Positions 9,318-19,463 of a stretch of DNA of 64,000 nucleotides are shown here, in pieces. The DNA is from an uncultured Tenacibaculum sp. Its GTDB lineage: Bacteria > Bacteroidota > Bacteroidia > Flavobacteriales > Flavobacteriaceae. How positions within the stretch are numbered: position 1 is the stretch's first letter; each line of letters begins with the position of its first letter. Under the pieces are notes generated by a model. That model did not search any database. It saw nothing but the letters and a program-made list of their open reading frames with translations, and was not told the origin of the DNA. Both the position numbers and the translations under genes were made by a program. The stretch lies in the NCBI RefSeq assembly GCF_947498805.1, contig NZ_CANMLT010000001.1, positions 124,001-188,000 of the forward strand, read 5' to 3'.

Positions 9318-9351
9318 CAAAAATAAGATATGAATCTATCTTCTTAACAAA
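9318..9351 (-). promoter_or_regulatory. Candidate uvrB promoter
   Basis: On the minus strand TTTG (9348-9351) is followed 22 bases later by TATTTTTG (9318-9325), matching the Bacteroidota -33/-7 pattern. The -7 box ends five bases before the uvrB ATG. The promoter overlaps the end of the upstream gene. Confidence 0.55.
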
Positions 9352-12131
9352 CTAAAATGGCTTTTTTTTGTGCGAAGTTTTCCATTTTTATCTATCAGAC
9401 GAGCATCATACCAATAATCATTAGAAGGAAGTCTAGCTCCATTGTACACTCCGTCCCATCCAATATGATTTTTGTCTGGAATAATGGCTACTTGTTTTCC
9501 GTATCTGTCATAAATTTTCACAGTAACATCTTGAAAAAAATCGTTGTCTACTCCTTGAATTCTCCATGTATCATAAATTCCATCTTCATTGGGAGTAAAG
9601 TGCCTTTGGAAAAAAATTACTGGAATTTCATCAGAAATAGTATCTCCACAGCCATTTCTATCTCTTATGGTTATAGTATAAATACCAATGGGTAAATTAG
9701 AAAATGTGATGGAAGCATTGTTTCCTGGTAAAAATTGATTCGAACTACTAAGTATAAAATCATAGCTTCCTAGTCCGTCAACTACAATTGATATACTATT
9801 ATTGTCAATTGAATCATCTGTAACCGAAATATCAACAATCACAGCACTACTAGAGGTGACAACTTCAAAAGTATTAAAGCCAGTACAAGAAGTCATAGCT
9901 TGTAGATTTTGTCTCGTCACTTCAACTCTATAGCTTCCTGCCTCTGAAGCATTATATATAGCACTTGTAGCATTTTGAATAGGTTCTCCTTCTAAATACC
10001 ATTGATAGGAGTCGTTTGTATTTCCTGTAGAGGCATCTAAACTAACGGTTGCTATGGGCTCAGTTCCCAAAGGAAAATTTACACATAATAAAGTTGGAGT
10101 GGTACTTCCTTGTGGTATGGGTAATGGTTCTACAAATATGGTAAAACTAAATATGGCAACACAACTAGGATCTGAATTAAGAACAACTCTAACATAAACA
10201 TCAGAAGAATTTGTAAAAAGATCATCTTCATAAGGAGGAACAATTGGATTGTTTTGCGCATTTGCATCAGATTGATTCCTATAGAAACTAATTGTATGTG
10301 TAGAAGTACTTATGGTTGGGTTAAGAGTTATTATTTCATTAATGGTATTATTAAAATCATATGTTCCTTGCCCATTTCCTAAGCTGCTTGTAGCAGAAGA
10401 ATTGTTTGCGTTTTGATCAATCTCGCAGACAAAAACATTGCTAATATTGGTGTTGTTAATAACTTGATTTACTTGAAGCTCGAGTGTCCCAAGTGAAAAA
10501 CAACTTGTATTTCCAGAAGAGCTATAGTTTACACGAACTACTAAGGTTTCTGGATTAGTGGTGTTGGTGTAGTTTGCAGCAGGGAGTGGAGTTGAAAAAG
10601 AGGTGTCTGCCTGTGTGAAAAACTGCACGGTAACATTAGTAGCACTATTCGTTAAAGCAGCGATTTGAGTGGTTAAATCGAATGTGGTACTTCCATCATT
10701 TGGATTTGAATCGGCATCACATTTTTGAAAAACAGGAACAGAGGCTACAGTTGGAGGATCAACAAATTCAACTTCAACTTCAGAATCTAAGGTTTTAGCA
10801 CAGGTTGCTTTTAAGGTAGTGGTAAGTTTGTAGATTCCAGACCCCCAGTTAATATTGTTGATTGTTAATATAGAATCTGTACCTACAATGTTTCCATCCT
10901 TTTCCCAAGAATAGGTAGCTCCTGGTTCAATTCGACCTGCTTTTAACCTATAATCTTGTCCTGAACAAAAGAATTGTTTGGTATCGCTTATAACTTGATC
11001 CGTATCTGCATTAAGAATGGTTGTAGGTAAAAAGAAGGATTGAATAAAAGGAGGAAGCCCTTGTGCTGAGTTTCTACCGTTTAAATTGACTCCATTATGA
11101 ACGTAATTGATAGTGTTTTTATCATTTTCTGGATTATTAATAACTCCTAATTGAGGGCTTTCACTAACAGCATGATAAATTTTCCCATCAGGACCTAATT
11201 GAAAAGCTCCTCTAGTTCCTGAATATGTAAAGAAAGGTGTGCCTCTTGATGCATTAATAATATTGATATCTGGATTGCTAATGTCGAATTGATATAGATT
11301 AGCTTCGGCAAATTGAGAAAAAACATCCGGACCAGTAGCAATGTATAATTTGTTTCCCGAAATAGAAAATTCTACTCCATAACCAATATTTCCATCTAAG
11401 TTCAGTCTTCTTCCATTTGAAACAACACCAGTTGCTGCTGAAAAATCAAAAATATAGCTACCTGCTTCGGAACTCGCCAATACTAGTTTTCTTCCATCTG
11501 GAGATAATTTTAGATAACCTCTAGTACTAAAAAATATAAAGAAACCTATGGGAGAAATAATTGGAGTCGTATTCACTCCTGCTGAGGTAACTTCAAAGGT
11601 ATAGAAATTATCACGATCAGCAGTTATTACCCAATAAGAGTCACATGTTCTACCAATAACAGAAGTTACTTTTTCATCAGCAGAGCCAACTAATAGAATA
11701 TTTTTAGAAGTAACATCTCCGTTTCCTCCATTCAAACTCATGTCAATAATTGAATACCGAAACCCATCTCCATTCCCTTCTTGAGCGTCAACTGTAAATA
11801 GATAATAAATATTGGTGTTTGAAGGATTAGGAACGATTAGTCCTGATTGGGTACTTGAATTATCTCCTAGTAAACCTGTACCATTTGGCATTAGATTATG
11901 ATTTCTGTCCCAAACTTGAATTCCATCAGAATAAAAAAGAAGATTTCCATTTAAATCTGAAATAGAAGAGCAACCTTCTAGTGTGTTTAATTGCCCATTT
12001 GTAAGCGCAACAGGTGCCCCAGCACTAAAATCAATACCGGCATTTCTTCCGAAATACCAAAAATTAGCTTCATTTTGTGCTGTTAATATAAGTGAGGAGT
12101 GAAGAAATAATATGAGAATTAATTTCTTCAT
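9336..12131 (-). CDS. Secreted protein with type IX type B sorting tail, 931 aa
   Basis: A signal peptide (to about residue 18, LTAQ) leads into a roughly 350-residue beta-propeller-like N-domain containing EANFWYFGRNAGIDF, GYLKLSPDGRKLVLAS and RGAFQLGPDGKIYHA. An Ig/PKD-like module follows, then two Cys-Asp-type repeats (QKCDADSN and FVCEIDQN), another Ig-like segment, and residues 844-931 form the gliding-motility-associated C-terminal domain (TIGR04131/CHU_C), with FTPNEDGIYDTW, YDRYGKQV, GWDGVYNG and DYWYDARL. Such tails direct export through the type IX system to the cell surface. It is a paralogue of the 1512-residue neighbour. Function is likely adhesion or matrix, by inference. Confidence 0.9.
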   Translation of the reverse strand: MKKLILILFLHSSLILTAQNEANFWYFGRNAGIDFSAGAPVALTNGQLNTLEGCSSISDLNGNLLFYSDGIQVWDRNHNLMPNGTGLLGDNSSTQSGLIVPNPSNTNIYYLFTVDAQEGNGDGFRYSIIDMSLNGGNGDVTSKNILLVGSADEKVTSVIGRTCDSYWVITADRDNFYTFEVTSAGVNTTPIISPIGFFIFFSTRGYLKLSPDGRKLVLASSEAGSYIFDFSAATGVVSNGRRLNLDGNIGYGVEFSISGNKLYIATGPDVFSQFAEANLYQFDISNPDINIINASRGTPFFTYSGTRGAFQLGPDGKIYHAVSESPQLGVINNPENDKNTINYVHNGVNLNGRNSAQGLPPFIQSFFLPTTILNADTDQVISDTKQFFCSGQDYRLKAGRIEPGATYSWEKDGNIVGTDSILTINNINWGSGIYKLTTTLKATCAKTLDSEVEVEFVDPPTVASVPVFQKCDADSNPNDGSTTFDLTTQIAALTNSATNVTVQFFTQADTSFSTPLPAANYTNTTNPETLVVRVNYSSSGNTSCFSLGTLELQVNQVINNTNISNVFVCEIDQNANNSSATSSLGNGQGTYDFNNTINEIITLNPTISTSTHTISFYRNQSDANAQNNPIVPPYEDDLFTNSSDVYVRVVLNSDPSCVAIFSFTIFVEPLPIPQGSTTPTLLCVNFPLGTEPIATVSLDASTGNTNDSYQWYLEGEPIQNATSAIYNASEAGSYRVEVTRQNLQAMTSCTGFNTFEVVTSSSAVIVDISVTDDSIDNNSISIVVDGLGSYDFILSSSNQFLPGNNASITFSNLPIGIYTITIRDRNGCGDTISDEIPVIFFQRHFTPNEDGIYDTWRIQGVDNDFFQDVTVKIYDRYGKQVAIIPDKNHIGWDGVYNGARLPSNDYWYDARLIDKNGKLRTKKSHFSLLRR

Positions 12132-12152
12132 TGTGTGAGTTATTACTTAATA

Positions 12153-12160
12153 CAAATTTA
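12153..12160 (-). promoter_or_regulatory. Candidate -7 box for the 931-aa gene
   Basis: On the minus strand TAAATTTG matches TAnnTTTG and ends 21 bases before the start codon of the 931-residue surface protein gene. No convincing -33 box is visible. Confidence 0.4.
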
Positions 12161-12258
12161 AGGAATTAAAAAGATATTTTAGAGAGGTTTAGTTGTATTG
12201 TATTGAAAAACAGTGTTTTTCATGTGTTTGTAAGTGGTTTTTAACTTTGGTCCAATAA

Positions 12259-12286
12259 AAAAGGTGAGTCATTCAACTCACCTTTT
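12259..12286 (-). terminator. Terminator of the 1512-aa surface protein gene
   Basis: AAAAGGTGAGT (12259-12269) and ACTCACCTTTT (12276-12286) form an 11-base perfect stem with a six-base loop, ten bases after the stop codon of the upstream minus-strand gene. It separates the two paralogues transcriptionally. Confidence 0.85.
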
Positions 12287-12295
12287 CGTTTATAA

Positions 12296-15200
12296 TTATT
12301 TTCTTAATAAGGAGAAGTGTCCTTGATGTTGATAAACTTTTCCTTTTCGGTCTACTAATTGTATTTTAAACCAGTAGTCACTTGATGGTAATACATTTCC
12401 ATTATAGGTACCATCCCATCCTGTATGATCTATTGGTAAGACAGCTACTATTTTTCCAAATCGATCAAATACATGAATACTACTACTTGGGTAGAAGCTA
12501 GAATTAGCACCTTTTATTTTCCAAGTATCATTTTGTCCATCACCATTTGGAGTTAAGAACTTAGGATATTCTATAACAGAAACATCTAACCTGGCATTAG
12601 GCTGACATCCATTTTTATCTCGAATAACAATAGTATAAATTCCTCCGATAAGGTTATTAAACACAGGTTCATCTTGGAACAAGGTTTGGTTATTTTTTTC
12701 ATCTATAAGTGAAAACTCATAATCGCCAATTCCTAAATTATTGTTTTCTGTAATGATGGTTATAGAGTAATTATCTAATCTATTATTATTTGTGTCATCT
12801 ACAATAACTACATCATCAGCGTCAAAAACAGGAGCAGTAGAAGGGTCTACTTGAATTATCTCAGATCTTTCACAAGCAGTAGGGTTCCTCATTGTAGCTG
12901 TTACCACATAAGTTCCTGCAGTTTGAACATCATAGAATGGATCTGTACTTAAAATGTTTGTTGGATTCCCTTTAATATACCATTTATAATCATAGGTAGC
13001 TCCAGGATTCAATGCCTCTAAACGTGTTTGAGGATTGTTTAAACAAACAATAACAGGAGTAGTTACAGTAAAGCTAGGTAAAGGATTAATAACAATGTTA
13101 AAGCTTAAATTATCGTTTACACAAGATGTTTTAATGTTTTGTACTCTTACATATATGGTTTGATTATTATTAGTGTTTTCATATTTATTCTCGTCAATTG
13201 GAGCATTTCCAGATTGCGCATCTGCTAAGCTTGTATGGAACGTTACTTTGAAATTACTACGCTCTGCTGGAGTGTAATTTGCTAAAATCTCTGAGTTCTT
13301 TGAGTTTAAGGTAATATCTCCATTGATGCCATTAGTATCGTCTTGATTTGTATCACTATTATTATCACAATCTTCATAATTTGTGATATTAACAGGTAAG
13401 CTTGGTTCTGGGTGTATGATAATATCTAATGTAGCAAGTCCATATCTACATTGAGTGTTTCTATCGTAGAGGCTAACATATATTCGTTCTCTAGCAGGAG
13501 CATCACCCGATCCAGGAGCTGGAATAATAGTTGTTGTTGGCTCATTTGAATAATTGGTCTTATCTGGGAAAGGAAGAACTCCATCAATAGCATTTTGAAG
13601 TGTTCTATGATAAGTTATAGTAAAGTCGCTAGGATTTCTTCCATCCAAAATTTCCGAGTCTCTTTGCGATAAGTCTATGTTTTGTGCTAAACCATTTCTA
13701 GGATCTCCGTCACTAGCAGTTGCTACATCACAAACTTCTAAATCTGTAATAGCTTTTGAAATAACTGGTAATGGGTTTATGATGATATCAAAAGTTAAAT
13801 GATCATTAAAACATCCTGTACTATTATTGACAACTCTTACATAAACAGTTTCTCTATCTCTAGTTTGATTTGTATAACTCGTATCATTAGGAATAGGATT
13901 ATTTCCTGTATTTGCATCCGTAGCTGAGGTATGGAATGTTACTGTATAATCAGCCATTGCCTGAGTAGGTCCTAAAATAGCACTTACGCGGTCTCTTAAG
14001 TTGATATTTACATTTATACCATCATCAAAAGCTCCACTATTGAAATCATCACAGAATTCAAAATTAGGAACAGTATTGGCAGTTGGTGGTTGTTGTGCCC
14101 AAATAGTAAATTCACCTAGACCAGTACAATCATTATTGATAGTACTTATAATTTTAATATATAAAGGTTGAGGTGTTGCCGCAGGTACATTTTTATTCCT
14201 ATAATTAGCTAAATCAGGAATCGCATTTAACACAGCATCTCTATCAGCTAGATTTTCAAATATTAATACATCCAAGTTTGGTCTTAAACTTGCTGGAAAC
14301 AATGCTTTAACATCTGTTACAACAGAGCTAATATCAAAAGTAGTGATACCATCAGTATCATTGTTGCTCGCATTGTTATTTCCATCTGCATCAAGGAAAT
14401 CGTCACATTGTCTAAACTGATTTGAGTAAGCCACGTTTGCTGAATGTCCAATAACAATATTGATTCGAGAGATTCTATAACAGTTTTTATTTGAAATTGT
14501 TCTTACCCATACAGTATCTCCATTAGATAATGGATGTGCTGTTTGATTTGTAATTTCTGAAGTATCCATTATAGCGTCGTTTTCAGTAGGGTAGTACTTA
14601 AAACTCTCATTTAAATGGTTCGTAGAAATATTTTGTTGAGACAAAGTAAGGTTGATGTTAGCGTTTGTATCAAAATCAACATCACAATGTCTAATCGTTG
14701 TAGGATTATTTGCAATTACAGGTAAGGCATTTACAACTAAATCAAATGAAACAGAAGAATCATTACATGCTACATTAGTGTTGTTTTCAACTCGAACATA
14801 AATTGTTTGAGAGTTAACAGTAGCATTTCTATATGGAGCATTCTTATCAATTACATCAGTAGTACTACTTGTTTGAGCACCGGTAAGTGAGGTGTGATAA
14901 GAAACTTGATATGTTGTAGGGTTTAAACTTCCTAAAATTTCATTGTCTTTTGTACTTAAGTTAAAACTATTGTAGAAACCATCAGTATCACTTCCACTAG
15001 CAGTATCATCACATACTTCATAATTTATAGGAGTTTGTGGTGTTGGTTTTCCAGTAACGGCAAGTGTAAAAGTTTTTATATCATAACATGCATTAGGAGC
15101 AGATGTATTGTGCATCCTTGCATATATGGTTTGATTACTAAATGCAGTTGGGTTTGTATATGGGTTGGACAATGCATTTGCTGTATTGTTATTATTAGCA

Positions 15201-16834
15201 TCAGTAGCGTCAATATAATATACCACTTCAAAAATAGCAGGATCTAATCCATTTAAAACTTGAGGAGTAACATCGTTTTGTAAATTAAACGAATTGAATC
15301 CGTCATTATCAACATCACAAAAGAATATATTTGAAGGCTGCGTAGCTGAGGTTGCTTGATAAATTTCTAGATTAAATTTAGCTTGTTGCTCTATAATATT
15401 ACCACAAGTGTCGACACGTGTAACTTTTAACTGATATGTTCCAGCATTAGCCATGGTCATATTATTTATGTTTAAGTTAATTGTGTTGGAAACAGTATTA
15501 GTTGTAGTACCATTATCAAAAGTCCACTCATATACAACATTTGTACCCGTTACAGGATCTGGTGCAATAGTTTTAGAGTCACCAACACAATGCTGTAAGG
15601 TTTGATCATTTACAATAGTACTGGTTATTTGATCTTTAATTTCAATAGGTAGTAATAAGGAAGATAAGAATGGAGGTAAACCTTGTGTAGCTAATCTACC
15701 ACCTAAATCTACAGATTGATGAGAATAATTACAGGCGGCGCCAGTTTCATCTGGATTATTAATTACACTAATTCTACTATTTCTATCACTACTCCAATAA
15801 ATTTTTCTATCTGGACCAAGTTGTAAGGCTCCTCTAGTATTTAAATAACTATGTACAGTGTATCTAGAATTATTTACTTCTGTAATTGAATTTTTAGTTA
15901 CATCAAATTGATATAAGTTTTCAGTTGTTCCAAAAGTCCATTCACCAGTAGAAACATATAGTTTTTGACTTGTTATCGAAAATTCTGCTCCATAAGCGCT
16001 TTCTGAATTTACATTAATTTGTTGAGGAGTTGATGCTCCACCGAAGTGAGAAACTCGTCCAGAGGTATCATCAAAGTCAAATAGGTAGGCTCCACTAGTC
16101 ATATTAGCTAAGACTAATTTTTTTCCATCCGGAGATACTTTTAAATATCCTCTAGGGTCATTTATAAACAAACCACCTAAAGAAGAAACTACAGGGTTTG
16201 CGGTATCTACTCCATTTTCATCTACTTTATAAGCATAAAAGTCTCCATTACTAGCAAAAGAAATTACCCAGAAAGTATTACAAGTACTAGCCCTTACTGC
16301 AGTTACCTTTTCTGTCCATTGATCTTTTAAAAGAGGTGTGTGTAAAGACACAGGACCATCAACGATATCTCCTTTACCACTATCTTCTGTCATATCAATA
16401 GTATAATACCAAAAACCAAATTCGCCACCAGCACCTACCGTTGCTCCAACTGTAAAAAGGTAATAGATATTTGGCTTTTTAGGAGCTGGAACTGTTAAGG
16501 CCGATTGAGAACTTGAAGAGTCTCCTTTCAGTGTTTGACCTCCAACAGCCGGATCCGTAAACGGCATTGGTTGATTTGATGAATTCCAAATGGTTAAGTT
16601 TCTAGCATTTGGAGATGGTGCTCCTACGTAAAATAAAAGGTTTCCATTCGAATCTGAAAAAGACGAACAGCCTTCAAAAGTATTTAACTGACTTCCAGAA
16701 ACCGGTACAGGTACACCTGAATTAAAGTCTAGAGCAGCATTTTGACCAAAATACCAAAAATTAGCCTCCTTTTGAGAGAAAATAGGAGTAGCGTTTAGGA
16801 ATATTATACATATTAAGAGTAGTAGTTGTCTCAT
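12296..16834 (-). CDS. Giant secreted repeat protein with type IX type B sorting tail, 1512 aa
   Basis: The layout is signal peptide (to about residue 20, IFSQ), the same propeller-like N-domain as its neighbour (EANFWYFGQNAALDF; GYLKVSPDGKKLVLAN; RGALQLGPDRKIYWS), a PKD/Ig-like module, then seven tandem repeats of about 100-120 residues. Each repeat opens with a Cys-Asp motif (FFCDVDN, YEVCDDT, RHCDVDF, RQCDDFL, FEFCDDF, LEVCDVA, YEDCDNN) and ends in IYVRVxN then a cysteine. Asp/Asn-rich loops suggest calcium binding. An Ig-like segment and the C-terminal sorting domain (1426-1512; FLTPNGDGQNDTW, GWDGTYNG) complete it. Likely a surface adhesin or filament-like protein. Confidence 0.9.
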   Translation of the reverse strand: MRQLLLLICIIFLNATPIFSQKEANFWYFGQNAALDFNSGVPVPVSGSQLNTFEGCSSFSDSNGNLLFYVGAPSPNARNLTIWNSSNQPMPFTDPAVGGQTLKGDSSSSQSALTVPAPKKPNIYYLFTVGATVGAGGEFGFWYYTIDMTEDSGKGDIVDGPVSLHTPLLKDQWTEKVTAVRASTCNTFWVISFASNGDFYAYKVDENGVDTANPVVSSLGGLFINDPRGYLKVSPDGKKLVLANMTSGAYLFDFDDTSGRVSHFGGASTPQQINVNSESAYGAEFSITSQKLYVSTGEWTFGTTENLYQFDVTKNSITEVNNSRYTVHSYLNTRGALQLGPDRKIYWSSDRNSRISVINNPDETGAACNYSHQSVDLGGRLATQGLPPFLSSLLLPIEIKDQITSTIVNDQTLQHCVGDSKTIAPDPVTGTNVVYEWTFDNGTTTNTVSNTINLNINNMTMANAGTYQLKVTRVDTCGNIIEQQAKFNLEIYQATSATQPSNIFFCDVDNDGFNSFNLQNDVTPQVLNGLDPAIFEVVYYIDATDANNNNTANALSNPYTNPTAFSNQTIYARMHNTSAPNACYDIKTFTLAVTGKPTPQTPINYEVCDDTASGSDTDGFYNSFNLSTKDNEILGSLNPTTYQVSYHTSLTGAQTSSTTDVIDKNAPYRNATVNSQTIYVRVENNTNVACNDSSVSFDLVVNALPVIANNPTTIRHCDVDFDTNANINLTLSQQNISTNHLNESFKYYPTENDAIMDTSEITNQTAHPLSNGDTVWVRTISNKNCYRISRINIVIGHSANVAYSNQFRQCDDFLDADGNNNASNNDTDGITTFDISSVVTDVKALFPASLRPNLDVLIFENLADRDAVLNAIPDLANYRNKNVPAATPQPLYIKIISTINNDCTGLGEFTIWAQQPPTANTVPNFEFCDDFNSGAFDDGINVNINLRDRVSAILGPTQAMADYTVTFHTSATDANTGNNPIPNDTSYTNQTRDRETVYVRVVNNSTGCFNDHLTFDIIINPLPVISKAITDLEVCDVATASDGDPRNGLAQNIDLSQRDSEILDGRNPSDFTITYHRTLQNAIDGVLPFPDKTNYSNEPTTTIIPAPGSGDAPARERIYVSLYDRNTQCRYGLATLDIIIHPEPSLPVNITNYEDCDNNSDTNQDDTNGINGDITLNSKNSEILANYTPAERSNFKVTFHTSLADAQSGNAPIDENKYENTNNNQTIYVRVQNIKTSCVNDNLSFNIVINPLPSFTVTTPVIVCLNNPQTRLEALNPGATYDYKWYIKGNPTNILSTDPFYDVQTAGTYVVTATMRNPTACERSEIIQVDPSTAPVFDADDVVIVDDTNNNRLDNYSITIITENNNLGIGDYEFSLIDEKNNQTLFQDEPVFNNLIGGIYTIVIRDKNGCQPNARLDVSVIEYPKFLTPNGDGQNDTWKIKGANSSFYPSSSIHVFDRFGKIVAVLPIDHTGWDGTYNGNVLPSSDYWFKIQLVDRKGKVYQHQGHFSLLRK

Positions 16835-16883
16835 CCTTTATAATTTGTTGCTAATATAAAACAACTAAACTACTTAAAACCCC

Positions 16884-17720
16884 CTATAAATCGCGTTTTT
16901 TTAACAAATAATATGATAAATAGACAAAAACAAAAGTCCAGACCAGTACAATAAGGATGTTTATGAAGCCTACGGAATAATCTTTTGTGAAATTTTCTCC
17001 AATTTGACTTGCTACAGATTTTACAGCTCCTAGTCTTGTAAAAGGTTCTTTTATTAAATTAGTCATGGCTTCGAGAGGAAGGAAATTTTTAATGCTTTGT
17101 GCTATATCCCAACTCGATACAAATTTCCAACCAAGTAGACCATAAATTAAATTTTCAATAAAAACCCAAACAATCATTGCTCCAACTGCAAATGCAGAAC
17201 GTTTAATTAAAATTCCTAAGAATAGTCCAAAAGAGAAGAAGCCTACGAGTTTGATAAAAAAGGCAAATAAATATTCTAGATCTGAGAATATAATAGACAA
17301 CTCGTTAAAATCAGAATATATTAGTCCAAGTATTAAAGAGACTACAAAAACAAAAAGTGTTGATGAGAATGCAAAGGCAATTACTGTATAAAACTTAGAT
17401 AGAATAAATTCTTTCTTACTAAGGCCATCAATTAAGTTTTGTTTTAAAGTTTTGTAGCTATATTCATTAGCCATCATAGAAACAATAACTAATAGAAGGA
17501 AAAACTTTAAGATTGCCGCTATATAAGTATTAAAATGCCAGATGTAAGGAAAATTAAAAATACCTTGATCTGCCAAATGGAACTTTACTGGACCAATATC
17601 AAATTTTATTGCAGCAATTAAAGCAATGGATGTTAATAATCCAAAATATATTATAGATAGAACTTTACTCGCTCTATTGTGTTTTAATTTATGAAATTCA
17701 ATGGTTAATAATCGTAACAT
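16884..17720 (-). CDS. ABC-2 type transporter permease
   Basis: The 278-residue protein is hydrophobic with about six membrane segments: one near residues 20-40, one near 65-85, and four from about 110 onward ending in ILIVLVWTFVFVYLSYYLL. The N-terminus MLRLLTIEFHKLKHNRASKVL is characteristic of ABC-2 permeases in which a cytoplasmic helix precedes the first membrane span. It follows the ATPase gene with nine bases between them, so the two make a BcrAB/CcmA-like export system. Substrate unknown; peptides or lipids are common for the family. Confidence 0.88.
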   Translation of the reverse strand: MLRLLTIEFHKLKHNRASKVLSIIYFGLLTSIALIAAIKFDIGPVKFHLADQGIFNFPYIWHFNTYIAAILKFFLLLVIVSMMANEYSYKTLKQNLIDGLSKKEFILSKFYTVIAFAFSSTLFVFVVSLILGLIYSDFNELSIIFSDLEYLFAFFIKLVGFFSFGLFLGILIKRSAFAVGAMIVWVFIENLIYGLLGWKFVSSWDIAQSIKNFLPLEAMTNLIKEPFTRLGAVKSVASQIGENFTKDYSVGFINILIVLVWTFVFVYLSYYLLKKRDL

Positions 17721-17729
17721 AGCAGTGGG

Positions 17730-18629
17730 TTAGTTGTTGTTGGTTAAATTTAAAAATTGTTGTTCTAAGCTTGGTTTACGCTTTACTAAATGTGAAACTA
17801 TAATTCCGTTTTCAAATAAATACTGATTTATTTTGGAAGCAGATGTTTCATTTTCTAAACTAGCAATTACCAAGTCGTCATCTACATTTACGGTAGCAAT
17901 ATCATAGTAGTTTTTTAAAGTAGTTACTAATTTATCAATATCACCTTCTGTTTTGACCTCAATAATACCGTTAGAAGCAATCATGTTTTCTACTCTACCA
18001 CTATATAATTTTACTCCATTTCTTATAACAACAACATGAGAGCAAACTTTTTCAACTTCATCAAGAAGGTGTGAAGCCAATAAGATGGTAGTTCCGTTTT
18101 TTGCTATTTTTCTTATTATTTGACGAATTTCATGTATTCCTTGTGGGTCTAATCCGTTGGTAGGTTCATCAAGAATTAAAATTTCAGGATTGTTAAGTAG
18201 GGCAGAAGCAATAGCCAAGCGTTGTTTCATACCTAAAGAATAGGTTCTAAACTTACTATTTCTTCGCTCGTAAAGGTTAACAACTTTAAGCTTTTCTTCT
18301 ATGTTCTCATCAGAAACCCCTTTTATTTTACAAATAAGCTGCAGGTTTTGAATAGCAGTCATGTAAGGGTAAAAATTAGGACGCTCAATAATTGCCCCTA
18401 CTTTTTTTAGTGCTTCATGTGTAGACATTGACCCATCAAACCAACTGAATTCTCCTGAGGTTTTATTTACAACGTTTAAAATAATACCTAGCGTAGTAGA
18501 TTTTCCACTTCCATTAGGACCTAAAATACCATATACATTTCCTTTTTGAATGTCAAATGATAGGTTATTTACAGCGTGGATTTTGCCGAATTTTTTATCG
18601 AGGTTTTTAATTGATAGGATAGTTTCCAA
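17730..18629 (-). CDS. ABC transporter ATPase, BcrA/CcmA type
   Basis: The 299-residue ATPase has Walker A GPNGSGKST at about residues 37-45, the signature SLGMKQRLAIA, Walker B ILILDEPTNGLDP, and the switch histidine in LLASHLLDEVEK. A roughly 80-residue C-terminal extension (from about 215) is typical of drug or antimicrobial peptide exporters of the BcrA class. Paired with the downstream permease gene. No sensor or immunity gene is adjacent apart from the OmpR-type system upstream, which belongs to a separate transcript ending at a terminator. Confidence 0.92.
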   Translation of the reverse strand: METILSIKNLDKKFGKIHAVNNLSFDIQKGNVYGILGPNGSGKSTTLGIILNVVNKTSGEFSWFDGSMSTHEALKKVGAIIERPNFYPYMTAIQNLQLICKIKGVSDENIEEKLKVVNLYERRNSKFRTYSLGMKQRLAIASALLNNPEILILDEPTNGLDPQGIHEIRQIIRKIAKNGTTILLASHLLDEVEKVCSHVVVIRNGVKLYSGRVENMIASNGIIEVKTEGDIDKLVTTLKNYYDIATVNVDDDLVIASLENETSASKINQYLFENGIIVSHLVKRKPSLEQQFLNLTNNN

Positions 18630-18700
18630 AGCTTTTTTGGTTTAGTTAATTATATACGTATTTGACGATCTATGTAAATTTTTGTTACAATTTATAAAAG

Positions 18701-18733
18701 AAAAAAGACTTTCTACACAAGAAAGTCTTTTTT
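18701..18733 (-). terminator. Terminator after the OmpR-type regulator gene
   Basis: AAAAAAGACTTTC (18701-18713) and GAAAGTCTTTTTT (18721-18733) form a 13-base perfect stem with a seven-base loop. It follows the minus-strand response regulator by 20 bases and has A/T runs on both flanks. Confidence 0.88.
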
Positions 18734-18753
18734 AATTTGAAAGTTATTATTTG

Positions 18754-19452
18754 TTATGATTTGTCTATCAATCTAAAACCTTCTCCATGAATATTTAAAA
18801 TTTCAACATTTTCATCTCTCTTTAAATATTTTCTAAGTTTAGCGATATATACATCCATACTTCGAGAAGTGAAATAATTATCATCTCTCCATATCTTAGT
18901 TAAAGCTAATTCACGAGGCATTAGGTCATTTTTATGTATAGCTAACATACGTAGAAGCTTGCTTTCTTTTGGAGATAGTTTTTGCGGTTCTTCTGCGCTA
19001 AAAGAAAGGTGGCGCAATTTAGAGTTGAAGTCAAACCTCCCAATCTTAAACTCAAATTCTTCACTTTCAGTAGACTTTTCATTCTCTTTTCTTTGAAGAA
19101 TTGCCTTTATCTTATGTAATAATACTTCTGAATCAAAAGGCTTGTTAAGATAATCATCAGCACCAACTTGATATCCTTTAAGTACATCTTCTTTTAAAGT
19201 CTTTGCTGTTAAAAAGATAATTGGAACTTCTTTGTTTGTTGTACGAATATCCTGCGCTAAAGAAAAACCATCTTTACGAGGCATCATTACATCTAAAATA
19301 CACAAGTCGTATTCAGAATTTTTAAACATGATTAATCCGTCAATTCCATCTTTAGCATGTGTTACATTATAATCGTTTAATGCTAAATAATCTTTTAACA
19401 CTGTTCCAAAATTTGGATCGTCTTCAACTAATAAAATCTTTTTTGTTCCCAT
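18754..19452 (-). CDS. OmpR/PhoB-family response regulator (RprY-like)
   Basis: The 232-residue protein has a receiver domain with the acidic pocket E10/D11/D12, phosphoacceptor D54 in CILDVMMP and lysine in DYLNKPF, followed by a winged-helix domain from about residue 135 (FDFNSKLRHLSF, KLSPKESKLLRMLA, DVYIAKLRKYLK, ILNIHGEGFRL). It lies 11 bases after the kinase gene. The pair and its position beside coaE resemble the RprX/RprY arrangement of Bacteroidota, from memory, so RprY-like is an inference about subfamily. Confidence 0.93.
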   Translation of the reverse strand: MGTKKILLVEDDPNFGTVLKDYLALNDYNVTHAKDGIDGLIMFKNSEYDLCILDVMMPRKDGFSLAQDIRTTNKEVPIIFLTAKTLKEDVLKGYQVGADDYLNKPFDSEVLLHKIKAILQRKENEKSTESEEFEFKIGRFDFNSKLRHLSFSAEEPQKLSPKESKLLRMLAIHKNDLMPRELALTKIWRDDNYFTSRSMDVYIAKLRKYLKRDENVEILNIHGEGFRLIDKS

Positions 19453-19463
19453 TTTTGCCTTCT

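Noticed and set aside
15035..15247. Seventy-residue plus-strand frame inside the giant surface protein gene
   Set aside because: Cys/Ile-rich shadow of the antisense coding strand, without its own signals; same for many other short antisense frames.
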